Shown one piece after another: positions 8,486-16,160 of a stretch of 64,000 nucleotides of DNA (position 1 is its first letter; the number at the start of each line of letters is the position of its first letter). The position numbers were made by a program, and so were the translations under genes. The stretch is taken from positions 744,001-808,000 of the forward strand of contig NZ_FNJC01000002.1 of assembly GCF_900104305.1 (NCBI RefSeq), read 5' to 3'. The DNA is from Filomicrobium insigne (lineage in GTDB: Bacteria; Pseudomonadota; Alphaproteobacteria; Rhizobiales; Hyphomicrobiaceae). Under the pieces are notes generated by a model, which was not told the DNA's origin, ran no database searches, and worked only from the letters and a program-made list of their open reading frames with translations.

Positions 8486-9409
8486 CTAGATGTGCCCCGC
8501 CTCCGCGCACTGGGGCACCTGCCGTTTAAGCCGTTCCAACAGCCAGCGTGCCGCCGGCCCCAAGGCGCGATCCTTGCGATGCGCCGCGACTGTCGGCACG
8601 CGCGGCAGCGATCCGTCGCCCTCCCAATAGTCCAGGGGCAACTGGACGAGATTCCCGCGATCCAGATCGTCCTGCACCATGTGGCGGGGCATGCTTCCCC
8701 AACCGAGCCCAGCGCGCAGCAAAGCGTGCTTGGCGCCTAGATCCGACAGCCGCCACGTACGCGTGGACAGCACCCCACGATCGACACCGCGACTGAAATC
8801 AGAGCGGTCACTAAGCACCAATTGCAGCTCCTCCCGCGCACGTTCTAATGGGATCGGTGCCGCGATCTGAGCCAGCGGATGAGACGGCGCCGCAACGAGC
8901 AGCAGCTCAATCGGCACGAGGTGCGACTGTTCCAGTTCCACCGCCCGCGCATCCAAATAAATCAGCAACCCAAGATCGACCTGACCCTCCAACACCATGC
9001 TGGTCGCCGCACCCAGGGACTCAACGAATACGCGCGCCTGCACCGAAGGATAGAGCTGCTCGAAATCGCGTAGCTGCATAACGAGAGGCGCCATCGGAAA
9101 TAGCGGGTCCACAACCAGCGCCACTTCCGCTTCAAGCCCACCAGCAATGCCGCGGGCCATCACATCGAACGCATTCGTCTCTTCAAGCAATCGCCGCGCC
9201 CGCGGCAACAACGCTTGTCCCGCCAGCGTAAGGACCGGCCGATAACCTGACCGGTCGAACAGATCGAGGCCAAGCTGCTCTTCCAGCTTCTGGACCCCAT
9301 ACGTCACGACGGATTGCGCGCGATCCAGCTTGCGAGCTGCGGGAGCAAAGCCACCGTTGTCGACCACCGCCACGAAAAGACGGACATATTCCAGAGCCTG
9401 ACCGTTCAT
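8486..9409 (-). CDS. LysR-family transcriptional regulator
   Basis: The protein has the usual LysR layout over 307 residues. A winged helix-turn-helix covers residues about 5-62 (YVRLFVAVVDNGGFAPAARK, then LGLDLFDRSGYRPVLT), followed by a substrate-binding domain to residue about 300. ATG 9409 is chosen over a TTG nine bases upstream because it fits the family start. It is divergent from the FMN-reductase gene, so that gene is its probable target. Two inverted repeats lie in the shared promoter region (9412-9446). The effector is unknown; quinone-type or electrophile signals are plausible given the neighbour. Confidence 0.9.
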   Translation of the reverse strand: MNGQALEYVRLFVAVVDNGGFAPAARKLDRAQSVVTYGVQKLEEQLGLDLFDRSGYRPVLTLAGQALLPRARRLLEETNAFDVMARGIAGGLEAEVALVVDPLFPMAPLVMQLRDFEQLYPSVQARVFVESLGAATSMVLEGQVDLGLLIYLDARAVELEQSHLVPIELLLVAAPSHPLAQIAAPIPLERAREELQLVLSDRSDFSRGVDRGVLSTRTWRLSDLGAKHALLRAGLGWGSMPRHMVQDDLDRGNLVQLPLDYWEGDGSLPRVPTVAAHRKDRALGPAARWLLERLKRQVPQCAEAGHI

Positions 9410-9411
9410 AA

Positions 9412-9446
9412 CTATCAACTTAGTAGATAGAGACGTTCGAACGTCT
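9412..9446. promoter_or_regulatory. Two inverted repeats between lysR-type and FMN-reductase genes
   Basis: CTATC-N9-GATAG (9412-9430) starts two bases before the regulator's ATG and fits a LysR T-N11-A box. Immediately beside it is the perfect 16-bp palindrome AGACGTTCGAACGTCT (9431-9446). Their position in a divergent promoter region suggests an autoregulatory site plus an activation site. Confidence 0.6.
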
Positions 9447-9537
9447 ACCCATTTTTTGGAATGCCTGAAAGCAATAAATAGGACGCATGCCCCCGGCCAC
9501 CGAGACCGGAGCCAGATAAAGAAACAGGAGAACGGCT

Positions 9538-10101
9538 ATGCATCGTCCTAAGCTTCTTGGCATCTCCGGCAGCCTCCGCCGGGACTCCTTCAACACCCAA
9601 ATCCTTGAATCCATCAAGCAAGTCATCGCGGACCGCACCGATTTCGATGTGTTCCGGCTGAATGAAGTCCCGCTGTATAATCAGGATCTCGACGTCGCCC
9701 CGGCAATCCCGGGCGTCGCAGCATTGCGCGACGCCATTGCGGAAGCCGACGGCGTCGTCATCGCAACGCCTGAGTTCAACTATGGCATCCCCGGCGTATT
9801 GAAAAACGCGCTCGACTGGGCGTCCCGTCCCTACGGAAAAGCCGCGTTAATCGGCAAACCCGTCTTGACCTTCTCATCCTCTCCCGCATTCACCGGCGGC
9901 GTACGCGCTCAGGCCCAGCTCAACGAGACGCTTCTGGCCATCGGAGCAAGACTTATAGTGCGTCCTCAGACGGTTATCGCCGAAGTTCACAACAAATTGC
10001 AAAACGGCCGTCTGGCCGATACAGCCAGCCTCGACTTCCTCATTGCTGGCGTGAACGACCTGATCACCGAGAGCGCCCAACCGGCCCGAAAAGCGGCTTA
10101 A
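9538..10101 (+). CDS. NAD(P)H-dependent FMN reductase (flavodoxin fold, ChrR/azoreductase-like)
   Basis: The 187-residue protein is a flavodoxin-like NADPH:FMN/quinone reductase. The FMN phosphate loop GISGSLRRDSFNT is at residues about 8-20 and the second FMN motif PEFNYGIPGVLKNALDWASRP at about 77-97. Members reduce quinones, azo dyes or chromate in the cytoplasm, usually by two-electron transfer that avoids radicals. An AGGAGAA site precedes the ATG. Divergent from a LysR regulator, so probably inducible by an electrophilic or quinone-like compound (inference). Confidence 0.92.
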   Translation: MHRPKLLGISGSLRRDSFNTQILESIKQVIADRTDFDVFRLNEVPLYNQDLDVAPAIPGVAALRDAIAEADGVVIATPEFNYGIPGVLKNALDWASRPYGKAALIGKPVLTFSSSPAFTGGVRAQAQLNETLLAIGARLIVRPQTVIAEVHNKLQNGRLADTASLDFLIAGVNDLITESAQPARKAA

Positions 10102-10138
10102 ACACAGGCACACCGCGTTTCTCCCCACTGCCCAGCGC

Positions 10139-10177
10139 AGCGGCTGGCGGTTCAAAACCGTCGGCCGCTTTGCATTT
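10139..10177 (+). terminator. Rho-independent terminator after FMN-reductase gene
   Basis: AGCGGCTGGCGGTT and AACCGTCGGCCGCT form a long stem with two G-U pairs around CAAA or a similar tetraloop, followed by TTGCATTTTGC. It lies about 40 bases after the stop codon. Confidence 0.75.
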
Positions 10178-10190
10178 TGCAAATGGAGGT

Positions 10191-10271
10191 ATGCGCATGA
10201 TGACTGGTGCTCCGCTTGTCTCTGCACTAGCAATAGTTCTCATGTGCGAGTTCGGATCAAGCCGCGGGTGA
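10191..10271 (+). CDS. Possible 24-26-residue leader peptide before the TspO gene
   Basis: ATG 10191 (or in-frame ATG 10197) follows a strong GGAGGT, at the correct distance for the second ATG. The frame reads MRMMTGAPLVSALAIVLMCE and ends six residues later at TGA 10269-10271. The TspO ATG follows 12 bases after that stop. The peptide is hydrophobic, with a Cys after VLM. It could be a leader peptide coupling translation of tspO, a tiny membrane peptide, or chance. Confidence 0.35.
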   Translation: MRMMTGAPLVSALAIVLMCEFGSSRG

Positions 10272-10282
10272 GAAGAAACGCG

Positions 10283-10762
10283 ATGGATGGTTCTGTAATG
10301 AGAACGGTACGCAATGTGCTGATCGCAATCGCCCCCGTTCTGGCCGCCGGCATCCTTGGCAACCTCGCGACCATCCCGAACATTCCGACATGGTACGCCG
10401 GACTGGAAAAGCCCGCCTTCACACCGCCCAACTGGGTGTTCGGGCCGGCCTGGACCACGCTATACGTCTTGATGGCCTACGCCTTCTTCCGCGTGCTGCA
10501 ATCACACGCGCCCGGCCGTGCGGCGGCAATCATCTGGTTTGGTCTGCAGATTTCCGTAAATGCCTTGTGGTCCTGGGTCTTTTTTGAAGGTCAGAACCCT
10601 GCGGGCGGCTTCGTCGTTATCCTCTTGTTACTCGTACTGATCATCGGCACCACGGCGGCTTTCTGGAAGATGGACCGCCTCGCCGCACTGCTCCTGGTGC
10701 CCTACATCGGATGGGCTACATTTGCGGCCCTGCTGAATTGGGAAATATATCGCCTCAATTAG
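10283..10762 (+). CDS. tspO: TspO/MBR family membrane protein
   Basis: This 159-residue protein has five hydrophobic helices and TspO hallmarks: IPTWYAGLEKPAFTPPNWVF early, then GPAWTTLYVLMAYAFFRV, LQISVNALWSWVFFE and a C-terminal LVPYIGWATFAALLNWEIYRLN. TspO proteins bind tetrapyrroles and sterol-like ligands in the outer or cytoplasmic membrane and modulate porphyrin or stress responses. ATG 10283 with AGAAG upstream matches family length; a GTG at 10244 would add 13 basic residues. The following unknown gene begins 53 bases later on the same strand. Confidence 0.93.
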   Translation: MDGSVMRTVRNVLIAIAPVLAAGILGNLATIPNIPTWYAGLEKPAFTPPNWVFGPAWTTLYVLMAYAFFRVLQSHAPGRAAAIIWFGLQISVNALWSWVFFEGQNPAGGFVVILLLLVLIIGTTAAFWKMDRLAALLLVPYIGWATFAALLNWEIYRLN

Positions 10763-10815
10763 TCGGCGCGACCGGTCGCAGCTTGAATGGTTGGAGCGAA
10801 CCGCAGGAAGGCTCA

Positions 10816-11325
10816 ATGAAGCGCAAGATCATCGAAGTGAACGACACCATGCAGCAGGGCTATCGCTACGAACTCACAGCTCCAGCGGGCCAGGATTTCG
10901 CCCCCGAGTTCGAACCCGACCTCACGCCCAAGGGCATGTTGGAACTGGGTGTATTCGGCGGAAAGTACATGACCGATACGCGAGCTGAATTCCCCAAAAG
11001 CTGGTTCACGAATGCCAAGCTCTCACCCAAAGGCAGCGACCCATCCCTTAACTACTTTGGCGTTGACGCAAGCCAACCACTTTCGGTCTGGCGCAAGAAA
11101 GGCTGGATCCATCCCGATGACCCGCGCGGGTGGTTCCAATGGTACTGCCGCTACTATCAGGGTCGCCGGATTGAGGATGAGGATCAGCGCCAAATCGGCC
11201 GCTGGAAAGCAATGAGGCGCCACATCGCCCAGATCCGCCGCAATTGCGAGCCGGGCGATATCTTCTGTAGACGAAGGCAACGGCAAGCCCTCCTTCACTG
11301 GGCTTATGACAGCCGAAAGTTCTAA
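10816..11325 (+). CDS. Conserved hypothetical protein, Arg- and Trp-rich C-terminus
   Basis: The 169-residue soluble protein begins MKRKIIEVNDTMQQGYRYEL after a good AGGAAGG site. The middle holds LELGVFGGKYMTDTRAEFP and DPRGWFQWYCRYYQGRR. The end is strongly basic (RRHIAQIRRNCEPGDIFCRRR, then RQALLHWAYDSRKF). I have seen this type of protein annotated only as hypothetical. The aromatic and basic clusters could suggest nucleic-acid contact, but nothing proves it. It follows tspO closely and may be cotranscribed. A 7-bp hairpin (CTTTGCC at 11339, GGCAAAG at 11354) follows it. Confidence 0.8.
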   Translation: MKRKIIEVNDTMQQGYRYELTAPAGQDFAPEFEPDLTPKGMLELGVFGGKYMTDTRAEFPKSWFTNAKLSPKGSDPSLNYFGVDASQPLSVWRKKGWIHPDDPRGWFQWYCRYYQGRRIEDEDQRQIGRWKAMRRHIAQIRRNCEPGDIFCRRRQRQALLHWAYDSRKF

Positions 11326-11413
11326 CGAGGAAACGCGACTTTGCCCGGCGACAGGCAAAGGCCGGTCGATCTAAGCTCGCACGAAACAATCAAAAAAACG
11401 TCGGACACGGAAC

Positions 11414-12385
11414 ATGAGCACCTGCCACCGTCAGGAAGACACAACGCGCACGTCCGAGCCAATCGTTTCCGAACAGAACATCTTCCTGATTACGCTGCTC
11501 GCGTCGACGTTCCTCATGGGCTCAAGCTTCATCTCAGGAAAAATCCTTCTGCAAGACGGCTTCAGTCCATTGGTGCTGGTGGGATGGCGTTGCTTTGTTG
11601 CAGCCATAGCCGCAGCACCGCTCGTCCGGTTCGACGGGCCCTATGGCCAAGCGCTCGCCCCGCCACAGCTTGGCTTACGCGACGCAGCCCTGATGATACT
11701 CATCGGCCTCCTTCAGACGACAGGTGTCATGGGCTTCTTGTTCCTGTCCATGCAGTACATCTCAGCGTCGGCCAGCGCTATCATGCTTTTCACAAACCCC
11801 ATCTGGGTCGCAATGCTGGGCATCGTGTTTCTGGACGAGACACTCCACAAATGGCGCACCATTGGATTGGTGCTCGGCTTAATCGGGATCGTCTTTGCCA
11901 TCGGGGTAGGCCCCGAGCTTTCACTCCACCCCGACACGATCCTCGGCGAAATTTTCGGATTATGCTCTGCATTCTGCTGGGCCGCGGCGACAATCATCAA
12001 TAAGCGCGCAAAATTACCTTTTGGCGGCTGGGCGATAAGTTTCTGGCAACTATTTGTCGGCTCTCTGGGACTCCTCGTTATCGCCTACGCATCTGGCGAG
12101 CACTGGCCGGAAAACGTATCATTCGAACAATGGGCCTGGTTCTTTTGGCTCGCGATCCCGGCCACCACCGGATCGTTCGGCCTGTGGTTCGTGGCCTTGC
12201 GCAAAGGCGGCGCGACGCGAACGAGCGGGTACCTTTTCCTCACACCGCTTTTCGCAGTGATTTTATCCTTCATCATACTGGGAACGACATTGTCAGTGCT
12301 GCAAGCAACAGGCGGCTTCCTCATATGCGTCGCACTCTGGCTGATCAACAGAGATCGCCCAGACACGCCAGTGCGCGGGCCCTGA
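11414..12385 (+). CDS. EamA/DMT-family transporter
   Basis: This 323-residue protein has ten predicted membrane helices arranged as two EamA repeats (about residues 22-160 and 175-312). Repeat landmarks are LASTFLMGSSFISGKILLQDG and LGEIFGLCSAFCWAAATIINK. EamA proteins of the drug/metabolite transporter superfamily mostly export amino acids or small metabolites; the substrate cannot be told from sequence. The N-terminal tail (about 20 residues) is hydrophilic, so a later start is possible. It converges on the TetR gene with only five bases between stops. Confidence 0.9.
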   Translation: MSTCHRQEDTTRTSEPIVSEQNIFLITLLASTFLMGSSFISGKILLQDGFSPLVLVGWRCFVAAIAAAPLVRFDGPYGQALAPPQLGLRDAALMILIGLLQTTGVMGFLFLSMQYISASASAIMLFTNPIWVAMLGIVFLDETLHKWRTIGLVLGLIGIVFAIGVGPELSLHPDTILGEIFGLCSAFCWAAATIINKRAKLPFGGWAISFWQLFVGSLGLLVIAYASGEHWPENVSFEQWAWFFWLAIPATTGSFGLWFVALRKGGATRTSGYLFLTPLFAVILSFIILGTTLSVLQATGGFLICVALWLINRDRPDTPVRGP

Positions 12386-12390
12386 AAGGA

Positions 12391-12984
12391 CTAGCGCCGT
12401 CGCGTCTTCGTCGGCACCGCCGCGTTGACCAATGCGAAGGCCGCGTCTCCGGCCGTCTCCATATAGGACGCATCCCGTTGTAGGAGCCCAGCCGCAAACG
12501 CCCCGTCCATCAGCAGGACAACTTGGCGTGCTAAGGGTTCGGCTGAGGCGATGCCTTCACTTTCAAACATCTCACTCAGCCAACCCTCAAACCGCTTCTT
12601 ATGGGCCGCACCGATCTTTATCGCCGGATGCCCCGGCATGTTGGCCAATTCAGCGGACGTCCGCAGGAAGCCACATCCCTTCCATTTGGGATGGCGCGCG
12701 GACACCGCGAGGTGATGGAAAATACTCCGCACCTTGTCCGCAACGCTCCCGTCCGCTTCGCTAAACCAGCGTCGAAATAGAGCAAGGTTGGGTTGATCGC
12801 GCCCTTCTAGATATGCCGCAACCAGATCATCTTTGCTTTTGAAATGATAATAGAGCGTCCGCTTCGTCACGCCCGCTTTGTCCGCCACGGCATCAACGCT
12901 AACAGCCCTCACCCCCTCACTGTAAAAGAGTTTTGAGGCTGCTGCGATGATGCGCTCGCGCGTTGAAGGCGTCGTCGGTCCCAT
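12391..12984 (-). CDS. TetR/AcrR-family regulator
   Basis: The 197-residue protein has an N-terminal TetR helix-turn-helix (about residues 8-55: RERIIAAASKLFYSEGVRAVSVDAVADKAGVTKRTLYYHFKSKDDLV). An all-alpha ligand-binding domain follows, with the PKWKGCGFLRTSAEL stretch seen in the YcdC-like/TetR_C subgroup. It is divergent from an alpha/beta hydrolase gene. An imperfect 20-bp palindrome, 8 bases outside its start codon, is the likely operator for both genes. Confidence 0.9.
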   Translation of the reverse strand: MGPTTPSTRERIIAAASKLFYSEGVRAVSVDAVADKAGVTKRTLYYHFKSKDDLVAAYLEGRDQPNLALFRRWFSEADGSVADKVRSIFHHLAVSARHPKWKGCGFLRTSAELANMPGHPAIKIGAAHKKRFEGWLSEMFESEGIASAEPLARQVVLLMDGAFAAGLLQRDASYMETAGDAAFALVNAAVPTKTRRR

Positions 12985-12992
12985 GCGCTTTG

Positions 12993-13012
12993 TATACTAA
13001 CTAGTGAGTGTA
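12993..13012. promoter_or_regulatory. Probable TetR operator between regulator and hydrolase genes
   Basis: TATACTAACTAGTGAGTGTA is palindromic at 16 of 20 positions around the centre CTAG. Its core ACT-A-ACTAGT-G-AGT is typical of TetR-family operators. It lies 8 bases upstream of the regulator's ATG and 62 bases upstream of the hydrolase ATG. Confidence 0.65.
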
Positions 13013-13074
13013 AAATCATCGGCTTTTCATCAAGGATCGTCTCCCGACGCAATAGGCACGCGAGAGACGCTGAG

Positions 13075-14001
13075 ATGACGAAGATAGGGGTGGCACTGGA
13101 AGCGCAAAAGATCTCGATCGTCTGCCGTGACGACGTAACGCTCCATGGCCATCTTTGGGAAACATCACAGGAGCAGCTCGCAGGCACAGTCATCGTAAAT
13201 CCTGCCACAGGCGTCGCAGCACGTTATTATCATCGCTACGCGACCTTCCTGGCGGAACACGGCTTTGACGTTATCACCTACGACTATCGCGGGATCGGCC
13301 TCTCCCGCCCCAAGCATCTACGTGGCTGTGGCTACCGCTGGCGCGACTGGGGAGAATTGGACTTCGACGCAGTCCTGCGTTTCGCCAAAGCACGCACACC
13401 CTCTCTCCCCTTACTCGTTGTCGGGCATAGTATCGGTGGCTTTCTCCTGGGCTTTGCTGAGAATGCGCCTGCTATTGACCGTATCCTTACCGTCGGCGCG
13501 CAATATGCGTACTGGTGGGACTACGCCCCAGCGTATCGCGCGCGCCTCTTTCTGAAATGGCATGTCGCCATGCCAGCGATAACAGCGCTCATCGGCTACT
13601 TCCCAGGCAAAAGGCTCGGTTGGCTCGAAGACCTTCCCGCCGGTGTCGCCAATGAGTGGAGCTTTCGCCCCGCACGCATGGAACTGAGCTATCCGCGAAG
13701 AGAGAGAAAAGCGATCCTCGAGCGCTTCGCCTCTGTCTCGGCACCGACTTTGGCAGTAACAATGAGCGATGACGAACTGGCAACCGTGACCGGTATCCGA
13801 CGCGCGCTATCCTACTATCCCAACGCACGCCGTAGCCAGGTACTGCTTTCCCCACAGGACGTCGGCTTTGAAACAATCGGCCACTTCGATTTGTTTCATG
13901 ATAGGCACGCGTCCGGCTTCTGGCGCGATACCCTGAATTGGCTGCGTCAGGGCACGAATCCCTGGCCACACAATCATCTTGCACAACATTGTGAAGGCTG
14001 A
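13075..14001 (+). CDS. Alpha/beta hydrolase (lysophospholipase/serine aminopeptidase S33-like)
   Basis: The 308-residue cytosolic protein has the alpha/beta-hydrolase core. The oxyanion segment is NPATGVAARYYHRYATFLAEHG, followed by DYRGIGLSRP. The nucleophile elbow is GHSIGG, with Ser at about residue 124, and the late His lies in ETIGHFDLF near residue 270. Acid candidates lie in TMSDDELATVTG (about 226-237). The family contains esterases and lipases; the substrate is unknown. The divergent TetR regulator and the operator at 12993-13012 suggest induction by the substrate or a related lipophilic compound (inference). Confidence 0.88.
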   Translation: MTKIGVALEAQKISIVCRDDVTLHGHLWETSQEQLAGTVIVNPATGVAARYYHRYATFLAEHGFDVITYDYRGIGLSRPKHLRGCGYRWRDWGELDFDAVLRFAKARTPSLPLLVVGHSIGGFLLGFAENAPAIDRILTVGAQYAYWWDYAPAYRARLFLKWHVAMPAITALIGYFPGKRLGWLEDLPAGVANEWSFRPARMELSYPRRERKAILERFASVSAPTLAVTMSDDELATVTGIRRALSYYPNARRSQVLLSPQDVGFETIGHFDLFHDRHASGFWRDTLNWLRQGTNPWPHNHLAQHCEG

Positions 14002-14269
14002 GGTAGGCCCCGAAAACTGCGGTTCTGTCACAGTTTTTGGCTAAAGGCATTCCCGTCGGAACTTTGCACCCCACGGGCCATATAGTAGGGGAACCGGAAC
14101 AAGCAGCCGGGCAGCGCTCACACCATTCTCTCAACCGGAAATATGGCCATCCCAACGGCCAGTGAAGAATTTCCCGTTGGGTTCATCTTAGGGACGTCAC
14201 ATCCCGCTCCCAATCCGGAATGTATGTCACCGCTACGCAGGCAGACAGGATTCCGTCCAAGGACGCACC

Positions 14270-15535
14270 ATGAATAAATTCGAACAGGCCGAAGATATCG
14301 TCACTGCACGGCCGGATCTTCCAGCGCTTTCAATACCGCTGTCATTCGTTGAATTCGTCGGGCTCACGGCTGCCTTGATGGCGCTAACAGCATTGTCGAT
14401 CGATATCATGCTGCCGGCACTGCCAGAGATCGGCTCCGCGCTCGGCGTTGATAACCAGAACGATCGCCAGCTCGTCGTCATTTTGTATATGGCGGGTTTC
14501 GCAGCTGGACAGCTGATCTATGGCCCTCTCTCCGACCGATTTGGACGACGCCCGGTCCTGCTGGCAGGCCTCGGTATATTTGTCGCCGGTACGGTCGCAG
14601 CCCTGGTCTCACAATCATTCTACTGGCTCCTTGCCGCCCGGATTGTGCAGGGCCTCGGAGCAGCCTCGCCACGCGTTATTGCCATGGCCATCGTCCGCGA
14701 TCTTTACAGCGGCCGCCAGATGGCACGCGTCATGTCGTTCACCATGATGGTGTTCATTATCATCCCGGTGTTCGCGCCATCGATCGGCCAGGGCCTTATT
14801 CACATCGGCGACTGGTACTGGACGTTTTACGCTTTGCTAGCCATCGGCCTGGGCCTGACCGTCTGGGCCGGTTGGCGATTGCCAGAAACAGCGGCCAGCG
14901 CACGCGGTAGCGAGGAGCCTCTGGCGCTTGGCCAATCATTCAAAATGGCCATTCTGGATCCGCAGACCGCCGCCTATGGCATCGCGATTGGCTTCATGTT
15001 CGGATGTCTTGTGTCATACATCGCCAGCGCGCAACAGCTCTTCGTCGACGTCTTTCACATGGGCACAATGTTTCCGCTCCTGTTCGGAGCGGTAGCCTCA
15101 ACCATAGCAATCGCATCGTTCACGAACGCACGTCTCGTGGGGCGCCTCGGCATGCGCTGCGTTTCCCACATAGCCTTGGTGGGCTTTCTCATCGCATCAC
15201 TGTGTTTAGCCGTGGCATCGGAACTCGGCGTCGCCACGCTCCCGGTGTTCGTCATCCTCATAGCCACGACGTTCTTTCTGTTCGGCCTCGTTGCACCAAA
15301 CTTCAATGCATTGGCGATGGAAAATCAGGGACACAATGCCGGAATGGCTTCATCCGTCGTCGGTTCGCTCAGCACTTCGATTGGCGCTGTTGCCGGCGGC
15401 CTTATCGGTCACGCGTTCGACGGCTCCGTTCTGCCCCTGAGCCTGGGCTTTGCCGGGTGCAGTCTGATCGCGTTCCTGATTGTGCTCTGGGCCGAGGGCC
15501 CAGCCGGATTGTTCGGGCGCAATCGACCCAACTAA
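14270..15535 (+). CDS. Bcr/CflA-type MFS multidrug efflux transporter
   Basis: This 421-residue protein has twelve membrane helices. MFS motif A is at about residues 85-97 (GPLSDRFGRRPVLLAG), with IVQGLGAASPRVIAMAIVRDLY in the Bcr/CflA family region. The hydrophilic first 25 residues precede helix 1 (FVEFVGLTAALMALTALSID). It probably exports drugs or metabolites with protons across the inner membrane. The gene stands alone, ending 25 bases before a strong two-way terminator. Confidence 0.9.
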   Translation: MNKFEQAEDIVTARPDLPALSIPLSFVEFVGLTAALMALTALSIDIMLPALPEIGSALGVDNQNDRQLVVILYMAGFAAGQLIYGPLSDRFGRRPVLLAGLGIFVAGTVAALVSQSFYWLLAARIVQGLGAASPRVIAMAIVRDLYSGRQMARVMSFTMMVFIIIPVFAPSIGQGLIHIGDWYWTFYALLAIGLGLTVWAGWRLPETAASARGSEEPLALGQSFKMAILDPQTAAYGIAIGFMFGCLVSYIASAQQLFVDVFHMGTMFPLLFGAVASTIAIASFTNARLVGRLGMRCVSHIALVGFLIASLCLAVASELGVATLPVFVILIATTFFLFGLVAPNFNALAMENQGHNAGMASSVVGSLSTSIGAVAGGLIGHAFDGSVLPLSLGFAGCSLIAFLIVLWAEGPAGLFGRNRPN

Positions 15536-15560
15536 CGGCGCACATTTCCCTTAAATGCAT

Positions 15561-15590
15561 AGAGGCGCCCTCCCAAAGGAGGGCGCCTCT
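15561..15590. terminator. Perfect 13-bp stem terminator between convergent genes
   Basis: AGAGGCGCCCTCC and GGAGGGCGCCTCT pair perfectly around a CAAA loop. It lies between the MFS gene (plus) and the DUF779 gene (minus) and probably stops transcription from both sides, although neither side has a long T run (ACGAAAATAT follows on plus). Confidence 0.85.
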
Positions 15591-15628
15591 ACGAAAATAT
15601 GATGCGTGCTCTCTGAAAGCGTCGTCGG

Positions 15629-16003
15629 CTACTCACCCGCAACGGTTACCGGAGCCAGCGACGCGAACTCGTCATCCGTGAACACGCGGCTGCGAGTCAG
15701 AAACCGGACCCCTTCCGGCGCCTCCAGCGAAAAGCCGCTACCACGGCCCGGGACAACATCGATAATCAAGTGTGTGTGCTGCCAGTACTCGAACTGGGAA
15801 CGGCTCATATAAAATGGAACGCCACCAATCTCTCCGAGCAAAACATCCTGGCCGCCGACGCGAAAATCGCCGGCAGGGAAACACATCGGCGAACTCCCAT
15901 CACAGCAGCCACCGGATTGATGAAAAATCAACGGTCCGTGACGACTTTTTAGAGAGGCAATGAGTTCCAGAGCCTCAGGCATCGCACTTACACGCTCTGT
16001 CAT
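15629..16003 (-). CDS. DUF779 protein, aldehyde-dehydrogenase partner
   Basis: The 124-residue protein is a complete DUF779 domain: HQSGGCCDGSSPMCFPAGDF (about 28-47) with a Cys pair and third Cys, IGGVPFYMSRSQFEYWQHTHLIIDVVPG in the middle, then FSLEAPEGVRFLTRSRVF. DUF779 genes very often follow an aldehyde dehydrogenase of the AldB/ExaC type, exactly as here; the stop of that gene is about 160 bases upstream. The Cys and His residues suggest metal binding. The function is not established; assistance to the dehydrogenase is an inference from repeated pairing. Confidence 0.9.
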   Translation of the reverse strand: MTERVSAMPEALELIASLKSRHGPLIFHQSGGCCDGSSPMCFPAGDFRVGGQDVLLGEIGGVPFYMSRSQFEYWQHTHLIIDVVPGRGSGFSLEAPEGVRFLTRSRVFTDDEFASLAPVTVAGE

Positions 16004-16160
16004 GATCGCACCTCATAAGGATCTCGTCATACATCCCTGCACTTGCAAAAATGCCGCGGCGTCAGGTGTTTGCGCCAGCGCCGCGGCAATATCACCGGAA
16101 GTAGCTCATGCCCGGTGGAGGAAAGCTCCCGGGCTCTTCCGGAATCCCTCCTCAACGGCC

